A stretch of 64,000 bases of DNA from Paramoeba atlantica. Taxonomy: Eukaryota; Discosea. The position numbers and the translations under genes are program-made. The notes beneath the pieces are model-generated. The model was not told the DNA's origin and did no database searches. It worked only from the letters and a program-made list of their open reading frames with translations. Location of the stretch: NCBI GenBank assembly GCA_977017575.1, contig CDRNVI010000201.1:1-64000 (forward strand), read 5' to 3'. This document shows, piece after piece, positions 10,412-21,172 of the stretch. Each line of letters starts with the position of its first letter. Within the stretch, counting starts at the first letter, position 1.

Positions 10412-10730
10412 GTATGTGTTTTTCTACTGGATGATTATTTATTAGCTTTTTTTTTTCTTTTTTTTTCTTTTTTCTTTTTCTTTTTTTCTTTTTCTTTTTT
10501 CTTTTTTCTTTTTCTTTTTTTGTTTTTCTTTTTCTTTTTCTTTTTCTTTTTTTTTCTTTTCTTTTTTTTTGTTATTTTTTCGACCGCTTTCATTTTATTT
10601 CAAGTTAAAAAAACGAAATTTAAATGATCTCTCTTTCTTTTTCTTCTTCCCTATTCTCTCCCTCTCTCTCCCTCTTCTCTCCCTCTCTCTCCCTCTTTCC
10701 TTCTCTTTTCCAATAAAACAGAGAAAAGAG
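10412..10730. other. Pyrimidine tract between Kelch and kinase parts, probable intron
   Basis: About 320 bp, mostly T and C after the GTATGT at 10412. Intergenic gaps in this window are mixed in composition, while introns look like this. An AG at 10729-10730 keeps the frame (phase 2) between the last Kelch exon and the CRIB exon. Alternatively it holds the 3' end of the Kelch gene and the start of the kinase gene, but I see no convincing ATG-containing first exon for the kinase. Confidence 0.5.
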
Positions 10731-12755
10731 AAAATCAGGGGGACATCAGGGGGCGATTATTGCAAGAGATTCGAGTCCGAGTATCACTCGACGCAAAGAT
10801 GCTGCTGCTCAGAAAAAACCTGTTTTTTATTTTTTTATTATTTTTTTTATTATTTTTTTTATTATTTTTTTATTATTTTTTTTTTTGTTTTTATTTTGTT
10901 TTTTTTATTTTTTTTTTGTTTTTTGTTTTTTCTTTTCTTTTTTGTTTTTTTTTTTTGTTTTTTTCTATTTCTTTTTTCTTTTCTTTTTTTTTCTTTCTAT
11001 CTTCCACCTCTCTCTTTCTTCCTCCTTTTCTCTCCTCTCTCTCCCCTCTCTCTCTAATCTCGACAAAACAAAAACAAAACAGAAAAAAGAGAAGAGCGCA
11101 GGATCAATTGGATTACCATATAATATTGTTCATCGTGCTCATGTTGATGTTGATTTTAATTGGACGGTTTTTTTTTTTTTCTATTTTTTTTTTTCTATTT
11201 TTTTTTTTTTTTTTTTTTTATTTTTTTCCTTTTCTTTTTTTCTTTTTTTTATTTTTCTTTTTTCCTTTTTTATTTCTCTTTTTCTCTTCTGTTCTCTTTC
11301 CCTCTCTTTCTTTTATCTTCTTGAATGAAATAAAAATTTATTTATTTATTTTTAATTATTGTTTAATAAAGGGAGGAAAAGCTGGAGAAATGTTTACAAT
11401 GCAAGAGAAATTGGGAAAGGGTGCTTATGCTACTGTTTATAAAGGTAAAACCTTCTTCTTTCTCTCTCTTTCTCTCTTCTCTCTCTTCCTCTCTCTCTTC
11501 CTCTCTTTCCTCTTTCTTTCTTTCTTTGTCTTCTTCCTTTCTTCCATTTTTTCCTTTTTCTTCTTCTTTTTCTTGTTCTTGTTCTTTCTCTCTTTTGTTC
11601 TCTTCTCCCCTCATTTCCCTTTCTCCTTTCTTCTCCTTTCTTTCTCTCTCTCTCTTTCTCTTTCTCTAATTAATCTTTTCAAAGGGATACACAAAGAAAG
11701 TGGATTTATTTTGGCGATAAAAGAAATTGAAGATATTGATGATGATGAAGATTTGAAAAAAGAAATTGATATTTTGAAAGGTTTTATTTTTATTTCTTTT
11801 CTTTTCTTTTCTTTTCTTTTCTTTTCTTTTCTTTTCTTTTCTTTTCTTTTCTTTTCTTTTAAATAAATTTCCCTCACTTCTTCTCTTTCCTTTCTCTTTC
11901 CTCTCTTTCCTCTCTTTCCTCTCTTTCCTCCCTCTCTCTTCTCCCCCCCATTAGCATGTCGACATCCAAATATTGTATGTTATTATGGAACTTGCGATAC
12001 ACAGAAGAGTTTATGGATTTTAATGGATTATTGCGGAATGGTAATTTTTTGATTTTAGAGACAGAGAGGAAAGAAAAAGAGAGAGAGGAGAGGAAAGAGA
12101 AAGAAGAGAGAGGGAAAAAAAAAGAAAGATGAGAGAGAAATGAAATAAGTTAGCTAAATAAAAGGGATTTGTGAGAGATATGATTGAATTAAGACAAAAA
12201 GTATTACCAAGAGAAAAAAGGAGAAGAGAGAGAAGAGAGAGAGAAGAGAGAGAGAGAGAGAGAAGAGAAAGAGAGAGAAACTAACTCAAATAAAAGGGAT
12301 CTGTGAGAGATATGATTGAATCAAGACAAAAAGTATTACAAGATGCAGAAATTCGATATATTTTGAAGCAATCTTTGAAGGGTCTTTCTTATCTTCATGT
12401 CAAGGGTATTATTCATAGGTTTTTTTTTATTTGTTTTTTCGAAAAGGAAAAGAAATTGAGAAAAGGAAAAGAAATTGAGAAAAGGAAAAGAAAAGCTTAG
12501 AAAAGAAAAAAAGAAAAAGAAAGAAATAAAAAGAAAGAAAAGAAGAAAGAAGAAGAGGAAAAAAAGAAAAGAAAACTAATAAACAAAAAAAAAAGGGATA
12601 TCAAAGCGGCAAACATTTTAATGAACAAAGAAGGTGATATTAAATTGGCTGATTTTGGTGTTTCTGAACAATTATGTGGAGCTGGTTTTTTATTTTATTT
12701 GTTTATTTATTATTATTTATTGTTATTTATTATTATTTATTATTATTTATTATTA

Positions 12756-12806
<51 letters not shown>

Positions 12807-15800
12807 GTTATTTATTATTATTGTTATCATGATGGTGATATTAAATTGGCTGATTTTGTATTTATTTTATTTATTTATTGAATTATTATTTATTTATAAT
12901 TAATAATAATAATTAATAATAATAATAATGAATGAATGATTAATTTGTGTGTTATTTTAGTGCACGCGGATGATATTGCTGGGAGTCCACATTGGATGGC
13001 TCCTGAAGTTGTTCTTGAAAAAGTTTTTCATTTTCTTTTTTTTTTTTTCCTTTTTTTCTTTTTTCTTTTTTTTCTTTTTCTTTTTTTTCCTTTTTTTTTT
13101 CTTTATTTTTTCTCTCTCTTATTTCTTTCTTTCTTTCTCAAGGATTACGATGCACGATGTGATATTTGGTCAATGGGAGTCACAGCCATTGAAATGGCTG
13201 AGGTTTTTTTTTCTCTCTCTAATGAAAGAAATCAAATTCAATTCAAAAATGAAATAAAATTGAATAAAGAACAAAATAGTAAATAAAATAAATTATAAAA
13301 TAAATTATAAAATAAAGTAATGAAATAGGGATTACCACCAAAAGCACATATGAATCCTGTTCTGGCAATGAAATCTGTTCCAAAAGGTTTTTTCTTTTTT
13401 TTTTTCTTTTTTTCTTTTTCTTTTTCTTTTTTGTTTGTTTTTGTTTGTTTTTTTTTCTTGTCTCTTTGTCTGTTGTTTATGTATAAAATTCTCTTTTTCT
13501 TATCGTCAATCTAACAAAAAAATAGATCCACCACCAAAGTTAAAAGAAGAAGAAAAACACGTTCCAGAATTTCCTGCTTTTTTGCTAAAGTAATTTCTTG
13601 ACTTTTCTTCTCTCCTCTTCTCTCCTCTTCTCTTCCTCTCTCTTTATTGATGTGGCTTTGAAAGACTCACCTTTCTAATTCTTTTTCCTTCCTCCCTCTC
13701 CTTTCTTCCTTCTCTCTCCTCTCTCCTCTTTTCTCTTTTCTCTTTTCTCCTCTCTCCTCTCTCCTCTTTCTCTCCTCTCTCCCCTCTCTCCCCTCTCTCT
13801 CCCTCTCTCTCTCCCCTCTCTCTCTCCCCTCTCTCTCCCCTCTCTCTCCCCCCCCCCTCTCTCTCTCTCTCTCTCTCCCCTCTTCTCTTACCAAGATGTC
13901 TGGTAAAAGAACCAACAGATAGACCATCATCAATCGATATGTTAATGGACCCATTTATTAATGACGCTGGTACTCACGAGGTTTTGAGATCTACTGTTAC
14001 TGAGATGTTGAAGATTCGTAAAGCAAAACAACAAGTTTCTCTTCTCTCTTCTCTCTTCTCTCTTCTCTTCTTTTCTCTTCTTTTCTCTTCTTTTCTCTTC
14101 TTTTCTCTTCTTTTCTCTTCTTTTCTCTTCTTTTCTCTTCTTTTCTCTTCTTTTCTCTCTTCTCTCTCTTCTCTCTCTTCTCTCTCTTCTCTCTCTTCTC
14201 TCTTCTCTTCTCTCTTTTCAATCATGAGTTGAATCAATGGACCCATTTATTAATGGGGCTGGGACTCATGAGGTTTTGAGTTTCCTGTGGCTGGAATGTA
14301 AAAGATCTTTCTTTTCTCTCTTTCTTTTCTCTCTTTCTTCTCTTTTCTCTCTTCGTCTTTCTTCTTTCCTCTTTCTCTTCTTGTTTCTGAAATGTTAAAG
14401 ATTTGCAAGACAAAGCGTTTCTTTTTCTTTTTCTTTCTTTTCTTCTCTTTTTTCTTCTCTCCTCTCATACTAACTTCTCTTTTCTCAAAAGGAAAAAGAA
14501 CGACAACAAATAGAAAAAGAGAAACAAGAAAAAGAGAAAAAAGAGAAAGAGAAAGAGAGAGAGAAAGAGAAAGAGAAAGATAAGGGGAGGCAGAGATCTG
14601 GTGCGAGTGTTCTTCCTCCTCCTCTTTCTTCTCGTTGTAATTTTTTATTTTTTATTTTTTATTTTTTATTTTTTATTTTTTATTTTTTATTTTTTATTTT
14701 TTATTTTTTATTTTTTATTTTTTATTTTTTATTTTTTATTTTTTATTTTTTATTTTTTATTTTTTATTTTTTATTTTTTATTTTTTATTTTTTATTTTTG
14801 TTTAATTTTGTTTTATTTTTTTGTTTTGTTTTTTTGTTTTTTTTGTTTCTTTTTTGTTTTTTTTGTTTCTTTTTCTTTTTCTTTTTTCTTTTTCTCTTCT
14901 TTTTTCCTTTTCTCTTTCTTTTTTTGTGTTTTATTTTGAGTTTCCCCTTTATTTCTCTTTTCTCTCTCTCTCTCTTCTCTCTCTGACTCATCTTCTTAGC
15001 TGGGGGGATTGGAATTCTGGATTATATTCAAGGTTCCTTTTCTTTTCTTTTCTCTTTTTTTCTTTTTTCTTTTCTTTTTCTCTTTTACTCTTTTCTTCTT
15101 CTTTCTCTTTTCTTTTCTTTTTCTCTTTTCTTCTTTCTCTTTTTTCTTTTTCATCTTCTCATTTTTTTTTTGAAGGTCCGAATCCACCTGCCACTCCTGG
15201 TTTTCTTTTTGTTTTTCTCTTTTCTTTCTTTTTTTCTTTCTTTTTTCTTTCTTTTTTTCTTTTTTGTTTTTTCTTTCTCTTTTTTCTTTCTTTCTTTCTT
15301 TTTTTCTTTTTTTTTTTTTTTTGTTTCTTTCCTCAAATATTTTGATTAATTTCTTTTTAGAACAAAATTTTGGGACTTTTGTTCAAAATGATGGTTTTTT
15401 TTTTCAATCAAAGAAAAGAGAGAGAAAAGAGAGAGAAAAGAGAAGGGAAAAGAGAAAGGTTTTCAAAGAAGAGAAAGAAAAGATAAAAGAGAGAAGATGA
15501 AAAAAAAAACCATTCTTCATTATTTTTTTAAATTATTTATTTTAAAATGAATTTCTTATTTCTTGTGATTTAGAACCAAATTTAGGAACATTTATTGCCA
15601 CAGGTAAAGAATTCTCTCTTTCTCTTTCTCTTTCTTTCTTCTCTTTTTTGTTTTTTCTATTATGACAATTCTAATTCTTCTTGCTCTCTTTTCTCTCCTT
15701 TCTCTCCTTTCTCTCTCCTTTCCCTTTTTCCCTCCTTTCTCTCTCCTTTCTCTCTCCTTTTTCTCCTCTCAGATGAAGGAAACTTCGGAACATTTGTATC

Positions 15801-17026
15801 AAAAGATGAAGACACATCTAGCGCCCCAGATTCTTCAGCATTTGGAACATTTGTTGCAAAAGATGATGAACCCTCTTCTAATTTTGGTACTTTTGTTGTC
15901 TCTGATTCTCCTGGTAGTTCTGGTAGTTCTGAGGAGGTTTTTTTTTCTTTTTCTTTTTTCTTTTTTCTTTTTCTTTTTTCTTTTTTTTCTTTTCTTTTTT
16001 TTTCTTTAATTTCCTTCTTTTTTTTCTTTTTAATTTCCTTCTTTTTTTTTTGTAATTACTTTGGATTTTGTTGTTCTGTTTTTATTGAACTTCTCTCCTT
16101 CTTTCTTTCTCCCCTAGAATTTTGGCACCTTCATCGCAAGAAGTGAAGAATCCGTTTCCCAAAATCTCGGAACCTTTGTTACAAAAGGAGAGGAAGATTC
16201 CTCCCCAAACCTGGGAACATTCGTCACAAAAAGTAACGACCCACCACCATTTGGGACTTTCGTTTCCAAATCTGATGTTTCGGCTTCAGCTCCAAATCTT
16301 TCCGCTCTCTCAAAAGGAGGAGGAGGAGGGAATGAATTTGATTCGCCCCAATTTGGGACCTTTGTGACGAAAGGGCCCCCTCCATCGCCAAAAGTACCCT
16401 TTTTTTCGGGAGGTGCACCGTCACCATCACCTCGGACACCTCGGACACCGAAAGATTTTCCTCCCCCGCCAAGAAGTTATTCATCTCCCAGGGTTGAGGA
16501 GGGGAAGTTGAGTGATAGTGGTGGTGATTTTAGTGATGGTTCTGAGAATTTGGGGACTTTTATTATTTTTAGTGAGGATCCTGCTTCTTTTGCCACTCTT
16601 CAAAAGACAGTTTTGTGTTTTTTTTATTTATTATTTTTTTTTTTTTTAAAAAAATTCTCCTCAGATATTTCTTTTCTTTTTTAACAATATTTAAATATCT
16701 TCTCTCCCTCTTCTCTCTCTCTCTCTCTAGCCCAAAACAAACAGAAGAGCACCTCTTCCTCCCCCACTCTTACCAGATTTACCACCACCACCACCAACAC
16801 CAACACCACCAGCAGCACCGCCACTCCCACTCCCTCGAAATATAGTACCAGAAGTTTTGCCTGAGAATGCTGATGGTTTTGATCTTTCTGATGCTTTTAA
16901 TTTGATCCGCCAGTTGAGAGCTGAGATTGAATTGGTTTTTTTTTCTTTTTTTTTTTTTCTTTTCTTTTTCTTTTTTTTTTCTTTTTTTTTTCTTTTTTTT
17001 TCTTTTTCTTTTTTTTTTTCTTTTTC

Positions 17027-17058
<32 letters not shown>

Positions 17059-17222
17059 TTTCTTTTTCTTTTTCTTTTTTTAAACCTTCTCTTTTTCAAC
17101 TAGTTGAGACAAACCTCAAGAACCTCGCAACAATGGTAAAAGTGAGCTGTTGTTTTACTCTTGAAAAAAATGAAATGGTCAAGTTGAATGAAGTACGAGG
17201 CTTTTGTGATATTAAAATTTGA
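10731..17222 (+). CDS. STE20/MST-type protein kinase with N-terminal CRIB motif and GTF(V/I) motif tail
   Basis: Serine/threonine kinase, read across about 20 exons. A CRIB-like Rho/Rac-binding motif (SIGLPYNIVHRAHVDVDF, exon 11095-11166) precedes the kinase domain. All catalytic elements are intact: GKGAYATVYKG, ILAIKEIE, HRDIKAANILMN, LADFGVS, AGSPHWMAPEVV, DIWSMGVTAIEMAEG, and a C-lobe ending EPTDRPSSIDMLMDPFI. The AxxN-type HRDIKAAN and the subdomain VIII sequence place it in the GCK/MST group. The tail (about 15360-16600) carries around eleven [NS]-[FL]-G-T-F-[VI] motifs in acidic Ser-rich sequence, then Pro-rich stretches and a short helix (LSDAFNLIRQLRAEIE). The final exon is uncertain: the frame may end at 17135 or at 17222. 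CRIB suggests control by a small GTPase. It may be the C-terminal half of the Kelch gene. Confidence 0.82.
12155..12345 (+). repeat. Exon echo in kinase gene: truncated copy of the helix-D exon
   Basis: The start of the real exon at 12297 (GGATCTGTGAGAGATATGAT...) is preceded by a diverged copy at about 12160-12205 that reads GGATTTGTGAGAGATATGAT and stays similar for about 45 bp until AAGTATTAC. The upstream copy then runs into purine-rich intron sequence and has no evident donor. Confidence 0.8.
12629..12860 (+). repeat. Exon echo in kinase gene: DFG-region fragment, with TTA microsatellite
   Basis: The bases GGTGATATTAAATTGGCTGA from the DFG exon (12632 onward) reappear at about 12834, up to the TTTTG just before the DFG Gly codon. 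Between the copies lies a (TTATTA)n microsatellite (about 12700-12815) within the intron. Confidence 0.8.
13930..14415 (+). repeat. Exon echo in kinase gene: C-lobe exon copies and (TTTTCTCTTC)n
   Basis: The end of the C-lobe exon (AATGGACCCATTTATTAATG at about 13943) is repeated with changes at about 14236, including the following GGTACTCACGAGGTTTTGAG stretch. A third fragment resembling its last part (GAAATGTTAAAGATTTGCAA) is at about 14388. A 10-bp TTTTCTCTTC repeat of about nine units (14065-14155) lies between copies 1 and 2. Confidence 0.75.
14640..14800. repeat. (ATTTTTT)n microsatellite in kinase intron
   Basis: A 7-bp unit is repeated more than twenty times without visible interruption at about 14640-14798, followed by T-rich sequence with G and C interruptions. 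Confidence 0.9.
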
Positions 17223-17546
17223 GCTTTGTTCTAAATAGTGGCGATTGCTGAGACCAATTTTATTTGGTTTGTTTGTTTGTTTGTTGTTTGTAAATCTACT
17301 TTTAAAGTTTTAAAGATTAATGGAATAAAACTCCAACTTTTACCAAAAAGAAAAACCTCTTTCATTCATGGTATTATTGTCACCAACAACAAGGAGGGGC
17401 TGCTTCCATGGATCAATTTTAGACAACTTTAGAAAAGGTGTCCCGTAATTTTTAAAAGACACCATTTTTTTTTGTTGTTTTGCTTTTTGTTTTTGTTTGT
17501 TTTGTTTGTTTTGCTTTGCCAAACTTTTGTTTGTGTTTGTTTTGGG
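17223..17546. promoter_or_regulatory. Gap downstream of kinase with GGTGTCCC hairpin
   Basis: Contains an AATAAA at about 17322 that may serve the kinase transcript, and AAAAGGTGTCCC (17433-17444) followed 13 bp later by GACACC (17458-17463), a 6-bp inverted repeat about 85-110 bp before the next ATG. The same GGTGTCC word occurs upstream of several receptor genes. Confidence 0.35.
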
Positions 17547-18557
17547 ATGGATGAACGTTTTGTTGTTGTTTTTTCTGAATGGCCAACAGGATCTCGTTGG
17601 AAACTCCAATTCCCTCAAGATATTTTGTTTTCTGAGTTTGTTTCTCGAGTGTCTCTTCACCTTTCAACAAAGAAAAGGAAGAGCCAAGAAGAGAAAGGAG
17701 AAGAGAAAGGAGAAGAGAAGTATCTTTTTTTCTACAATGATGCTGTGACCGGAAGGAAATGTGACCTTTCTTCGAAAGTGGAGCTTCTATCTCTTATTTC
17801 AAAATCTGAAAAATTCACTTTTTATGACGAGGGGAAAATTGGAGAAGAGGGGATGGAAGAAGACATAGAGAAAGACAACGAGAAGGATGATGAAGAGGGG
17901 GTTTTCTATCGATCCATTCGAATTTTTGGACAAACAGAACACGAATTCAGAAAAAGAAAGAAACAAGAAGAACTATCCTCGCCAAATGAAGAGTGGAATC
18001 AATTGAGGCACAATTTAATGCGCTGTGATGAAAGAAAGATTTCCCTTCTCTGCCAATCTTATTCTTCTTTGATTCTCCAGAGTGGCTTTTCTCCCTTTTG
18101 GTACCACCAAAGTGAAGAGAAAAAAAGAGAAGAGAGGCAAAAAAGAGAGGGAGGAAAAGAAGAAATAGAAACAAAACCAGCCAAACAACAGACACCAAAT
18201 GCCCAAGATGAACATGGCCACACACTCCTCCACATTCTCTGCAGTTGCGATCTCCACGCAGCAATCCCCCACCTCCTTCCTCTTGTCTCTCCTCTCATCA
18301 CAGACCATAATGGCCTCTCTCCCCTCCACCTTTCTCTCACACTTGGAAACACTGACTCTGCTTTTTCTCTTCTTTCCACTTTAAAAAAGGAATCTCCTTC
18401 TCTTTTTCAATTCGTAGCAAGACAAGAAGTTGGAATCACTTCAACCACCAGACTCACGAAGATCTCAACAGCTGGACAAACTCCCCTCCAGCTGGCAAAG
18501 GAGAACATTTCTCCTTTCCCAGAAGAGATCGTTCAACTGTTGTCAGCAGAGATTTAA
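17547..18557 (+). CDS. Ankyrin-repeat protein with N-terminal beta-rich domain
   Basis: Single exon, 336 residues. The ATG at 17547 is chosen because the codons before it are a Leu/Phe/Cys-rich translation of a T/G tract. Residues 1-110 (RFVVVFSEWPTGSRWKLQF, later FYNDAVTGRKCDLSSKVELL) look like a compact alpha/beta domain, possibly ubiquitin-like; this is a weak inference. A charged Glu/Asp/Lys stretch follows. Residues about 220-280 form at least two ankyrin repeats (DEHGHTLLHILCSC, then DHNGLSPLHLSLTLGN), with a weaker third around AGQTPLQLAKEN near the C-terminus. It is likely cytosolic and protein-binding. Tail-to-tail with the LVIVD-repeat gene. Confidence 0.75.
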   Translation: MDERFVVVFSEWPTGSRWKLQFPQDILFSEFVSRVSLHLSTKKRKSQEEKGEEKGEEKYLFFYNDAVTGRKCDLSSKVELLSLISKSEKFTFYDEGKIGEEGMEEDIEKDNEKDDEEGVFYRSIRIFGQTEHEFRKRKKQEELSSPNEEWNQLRHNLMRCDERKISLLCQSYSSLILQSGFSPFWYHQSEEKKREERQKREGGKEEIETKPAKQQTPNAQDEHGHTLLHILCSCDLHAAIPHLLPLVSPLITDHNGLSPLHLSLTLGNTDSAFSLLSTLKKESPSLFQFVARQEVGITSTTRLTKISTAGQTPLQLAKENISPFPEEIVQLLSAEI

Positions 18558-18667
18558 AACCATTAAACCAACACAAAAGAGGGAGAATAAATAATAATAA
18601 AAATCGTCTTCAATGTTTATTCAAGGATATTAGAGAATTCTCTTTTTATTGAGATTCCTCTCCAAAT

Positions 18668-20677
18668 CTACAAATTAACACGAAGAATATAGAGACCTCG
18701 CTCAATACTGGACACTGCAACAATTTGTCCACCATTATTCTGGGGGTGATTAGGGTAATAAGGAAAATTACTCCAAGTTCCTTGAAAAGTGGGTCCATCA
18801 CAATAAGGAGCCACATCGAAATAAGCAATCTCTCGAATATTGAGAGGATCCTCAACATCCAACACTCTCAAACCACCACAATAGTTTGATTGATACCCGA
18901 TGTTATTCTGAATGTACAAATTATGATCAATTACAGTCTGGGTGGAAAAGAAGGAAGTCGCCCAAAAGGGGTTCTGAAGGTCTTCCACATTCCAAATCAT
19001 TGTACGTGTTCGTGCACCAAATTCGACATCGGAGGTTTCGGATTCATAAGTGGTCCCCTGTTTCACATTATTTTAGAAAACGAGATAAAAAAAGGAAATA
19101 TGAATATTAAATTAATGAAAAAGAGATTCCAAATAATAGATGAATGAACAAACCTGCATTTCATCAAGTTCATCATCCAAGAGCAAATATCGACCATCTT
19201 CAGTCAACCATCCTTGATGAGTGTATTGACTTCCCTTGTATTCGGTTCGAGAAACAAGAACGATGTCTGTATCAACAAAAAAGAGAGAAAAGAAAAAGAA
19301 AAAGAAAAAGAGAAAAAATTGTAAGTAAGTGAATCAAGGAGGAGAGGGGGGAAAAAAGATCTTTCAAAGATTTTTTTTCTTTTCTCTTCTCTTCTCTCAA
19401 TAAAAAATAAAGAAAAACAAAAAAAAAACCATCTTTGTCAGTCACATCAACAATTGTCAAAGTATCTTCGTTGTAGTTGAAACAGATCTCGTGACCATGA
19501 TAACGAGAATCAGGAAAAGAAGACGAATAAACAACACATTGACAATCATGGGTATATCCATCATCAGCATAACATCCAGCGTAAATAGGTTCTTCTTCAG
19601 TAACATCAACAATGTAAAGACCACCACTAAAAAAATAAATTGCCCATGAATAAAAGAAGAGAGAGAGAGAGAAAAAAAAAAAAGAGTAAAAAAAGAATAA
19701 AAGGAAGAACAACGAACTTGCACATGTTACTTCCAATCACATAAGCGTAACCAGTCTCTTCATTCAGAGCAATATTGTGAGATTTTCCAAAACCATCAAA
19801 GTCATAATCAGCAGTCAAAATAGTAACTTCATCTTTCAATTTAAAGTCTTGTTGTCGAGCCTCTTCCACAAGTGTGGCCATATTGACGACTTGCATTCCA
19901 TGTCCATAATTCTCAGAAACTGGAATGGACCAAGGTTATTTTCATAGAAAAAAAAAAGAGACACAACACGACACGACACAACACAACACAACACAACACA
20001 AGCGCAAGAGAGTGCACTCTCACAAAAAGAGAGGAAAAGAGGAAATTCATACTAATGTATGCTCGGTTATTGTAGACTTTAATGTCCCTCCAAGTTCGAG
20101 TCTTCGCACATCTTCCAACTCGGACTTCTCCGCAATCAAAAGTGGGAAGATAACCCAAGACAATCGGGTTCAGGGCATCAGTGATATCCACAAAAGTTGT
20201 TCCATCTGTTTGTTTTGCACCGTGTGAGTCACATTTTCACAAAAAGAGAAAAAAGAAAAAAGAGATTAGATGGTCATCCAAACCTCCATGTCCAACAATT
20301 GCAAGCTCTCGACCATTCACAGTCGCACCCCAAATATCGCTGGTGTCGACACTGGTTCCCATGGCAGCCCCGGAAATATAAGACATCAAGTCAACGGAAC
20401 TGCAGCGATAAGTTCCATCATGGATACCGCTTGAATGAACAGTCACCTCACCATTCACGCATGCTTCGACGCTTCCTGTGACTGCTTTCAAGTTCATGGG
20501 AGAGAGACCAGCCCCTCGCATGTAATCCCATTGGACTTCTTTCAAGGGCATGCCTCGGTTCATCCCGAGGGAGTGTAAGTTCTCCAGTTGGCAGACACCA
20601 TCGCAGACTTTGCTTGTGTTGCGGAATCGACAAGAGACTGCCAAGATGAGAGTGGCAAGAACAAAAAAGGAACGCAT
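18668..20677 (-). CDS. Secreted LVIVD-repeat (choice-of-anchor B type) beta-propeller protein 1
   Basis: Six exons from 20677 down: 20284-20677, about 20053-20205, about 19714-19921, about 19432-19628, about 19156-19266, and 18668-19056. The protein of roughly 500 residues starts with a signal peptide (MRSFFVLATLILAVSC). Repeated LVIVD-type blades are visible: TTFVDITDALNPIVLGYLP, GLYIVDVTEEEPIYAGCY, TLTIVDVTDKD and GLRVLDVEDPLNIREIAYF. This architecture is annotated in bacteria and some protists as choice-of-anchor B or LVIVD-repeat protein, with no firm biochemical role. No membrane anchor is evident at the C-terminus (ILRVNL stop). A close paralogue with the same exon layout lies at 47846-49970. 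Confidence 0.8.
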
Positions 20678-21172
20678 AACTCTGCTTATTCCGAATCGGC
20701 AAGACGGAAAAAGAGCAAACAACGAGGAACCAATCCCTTTCATTTTTGGGACTTCAGTTTTTTTGATTTCGTACAATTAATTTTTTAATTGATTTTGAAG
20801 CCAAAAAAAAGGGAAAATAAAATAAAAAGACCAACGAAAATCCTTAGCAGGGAACTTTTTCAAGTTTTATTTCGGTGTTTTGAGGTGATGTCATTTGTTC
20901 AAAAAAACCCGACAGAGTCGTAAAAAACAAAAAAGAGGTTCAAAAAGACTAGAATTTTTTTTTGAACGGTTCAAAAAAAGAAAGAAGAAAATTCAAAATG
21001 GGACTTGGATTTTAGACGCAAAATTCCAAAAAAAGAAGTGCGTTTTGTCCTCTCATTTTTTTGTCACAAAACGTTTTTTTTTTTTTTTTCTGTTTGTTTG
21101 ACTTTTTCTGTTTGGTTGTCTCGTTCTCTCTCTCTCTCTTTTTCGTTCTTTCTCTGTTTTTTTGATCAGAGT
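20678..21172. other. Divergent gap LVIVD-1 / TRIM-NHL
   Basis: 495 bp between divergent starts. A/T-rich with A-tracts and a pyrimidine run just before the TRIM start. No gene, hairpin or repeat that I can support. Confidence 0.5.

Noticed and set aside
10760..11866. Long open frames made mostly of Phe, Leu, Ser and Tyr
   Set aside because: They are translations of T/C-rich introns joined to short real exons of the kinase. Real exons alternate with them in changing frames bounded by GT-AG.
8584..14800. Direct repeats that might suggest a CRISPR array or satellite
   Set aside because: Units are 7-10 bp homopolymer-rich microsatellites inside introns, with no spacers and no eukaryotic relevance of CRISPR.
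16857..17135. SARAH domain at the end of the MST-like kinase
   Set aside because: A short helix is present (LSDAFNLIRQLRAEIE), but it lacks the spacing and hydrophobic pattern of a SARAH helix pair.
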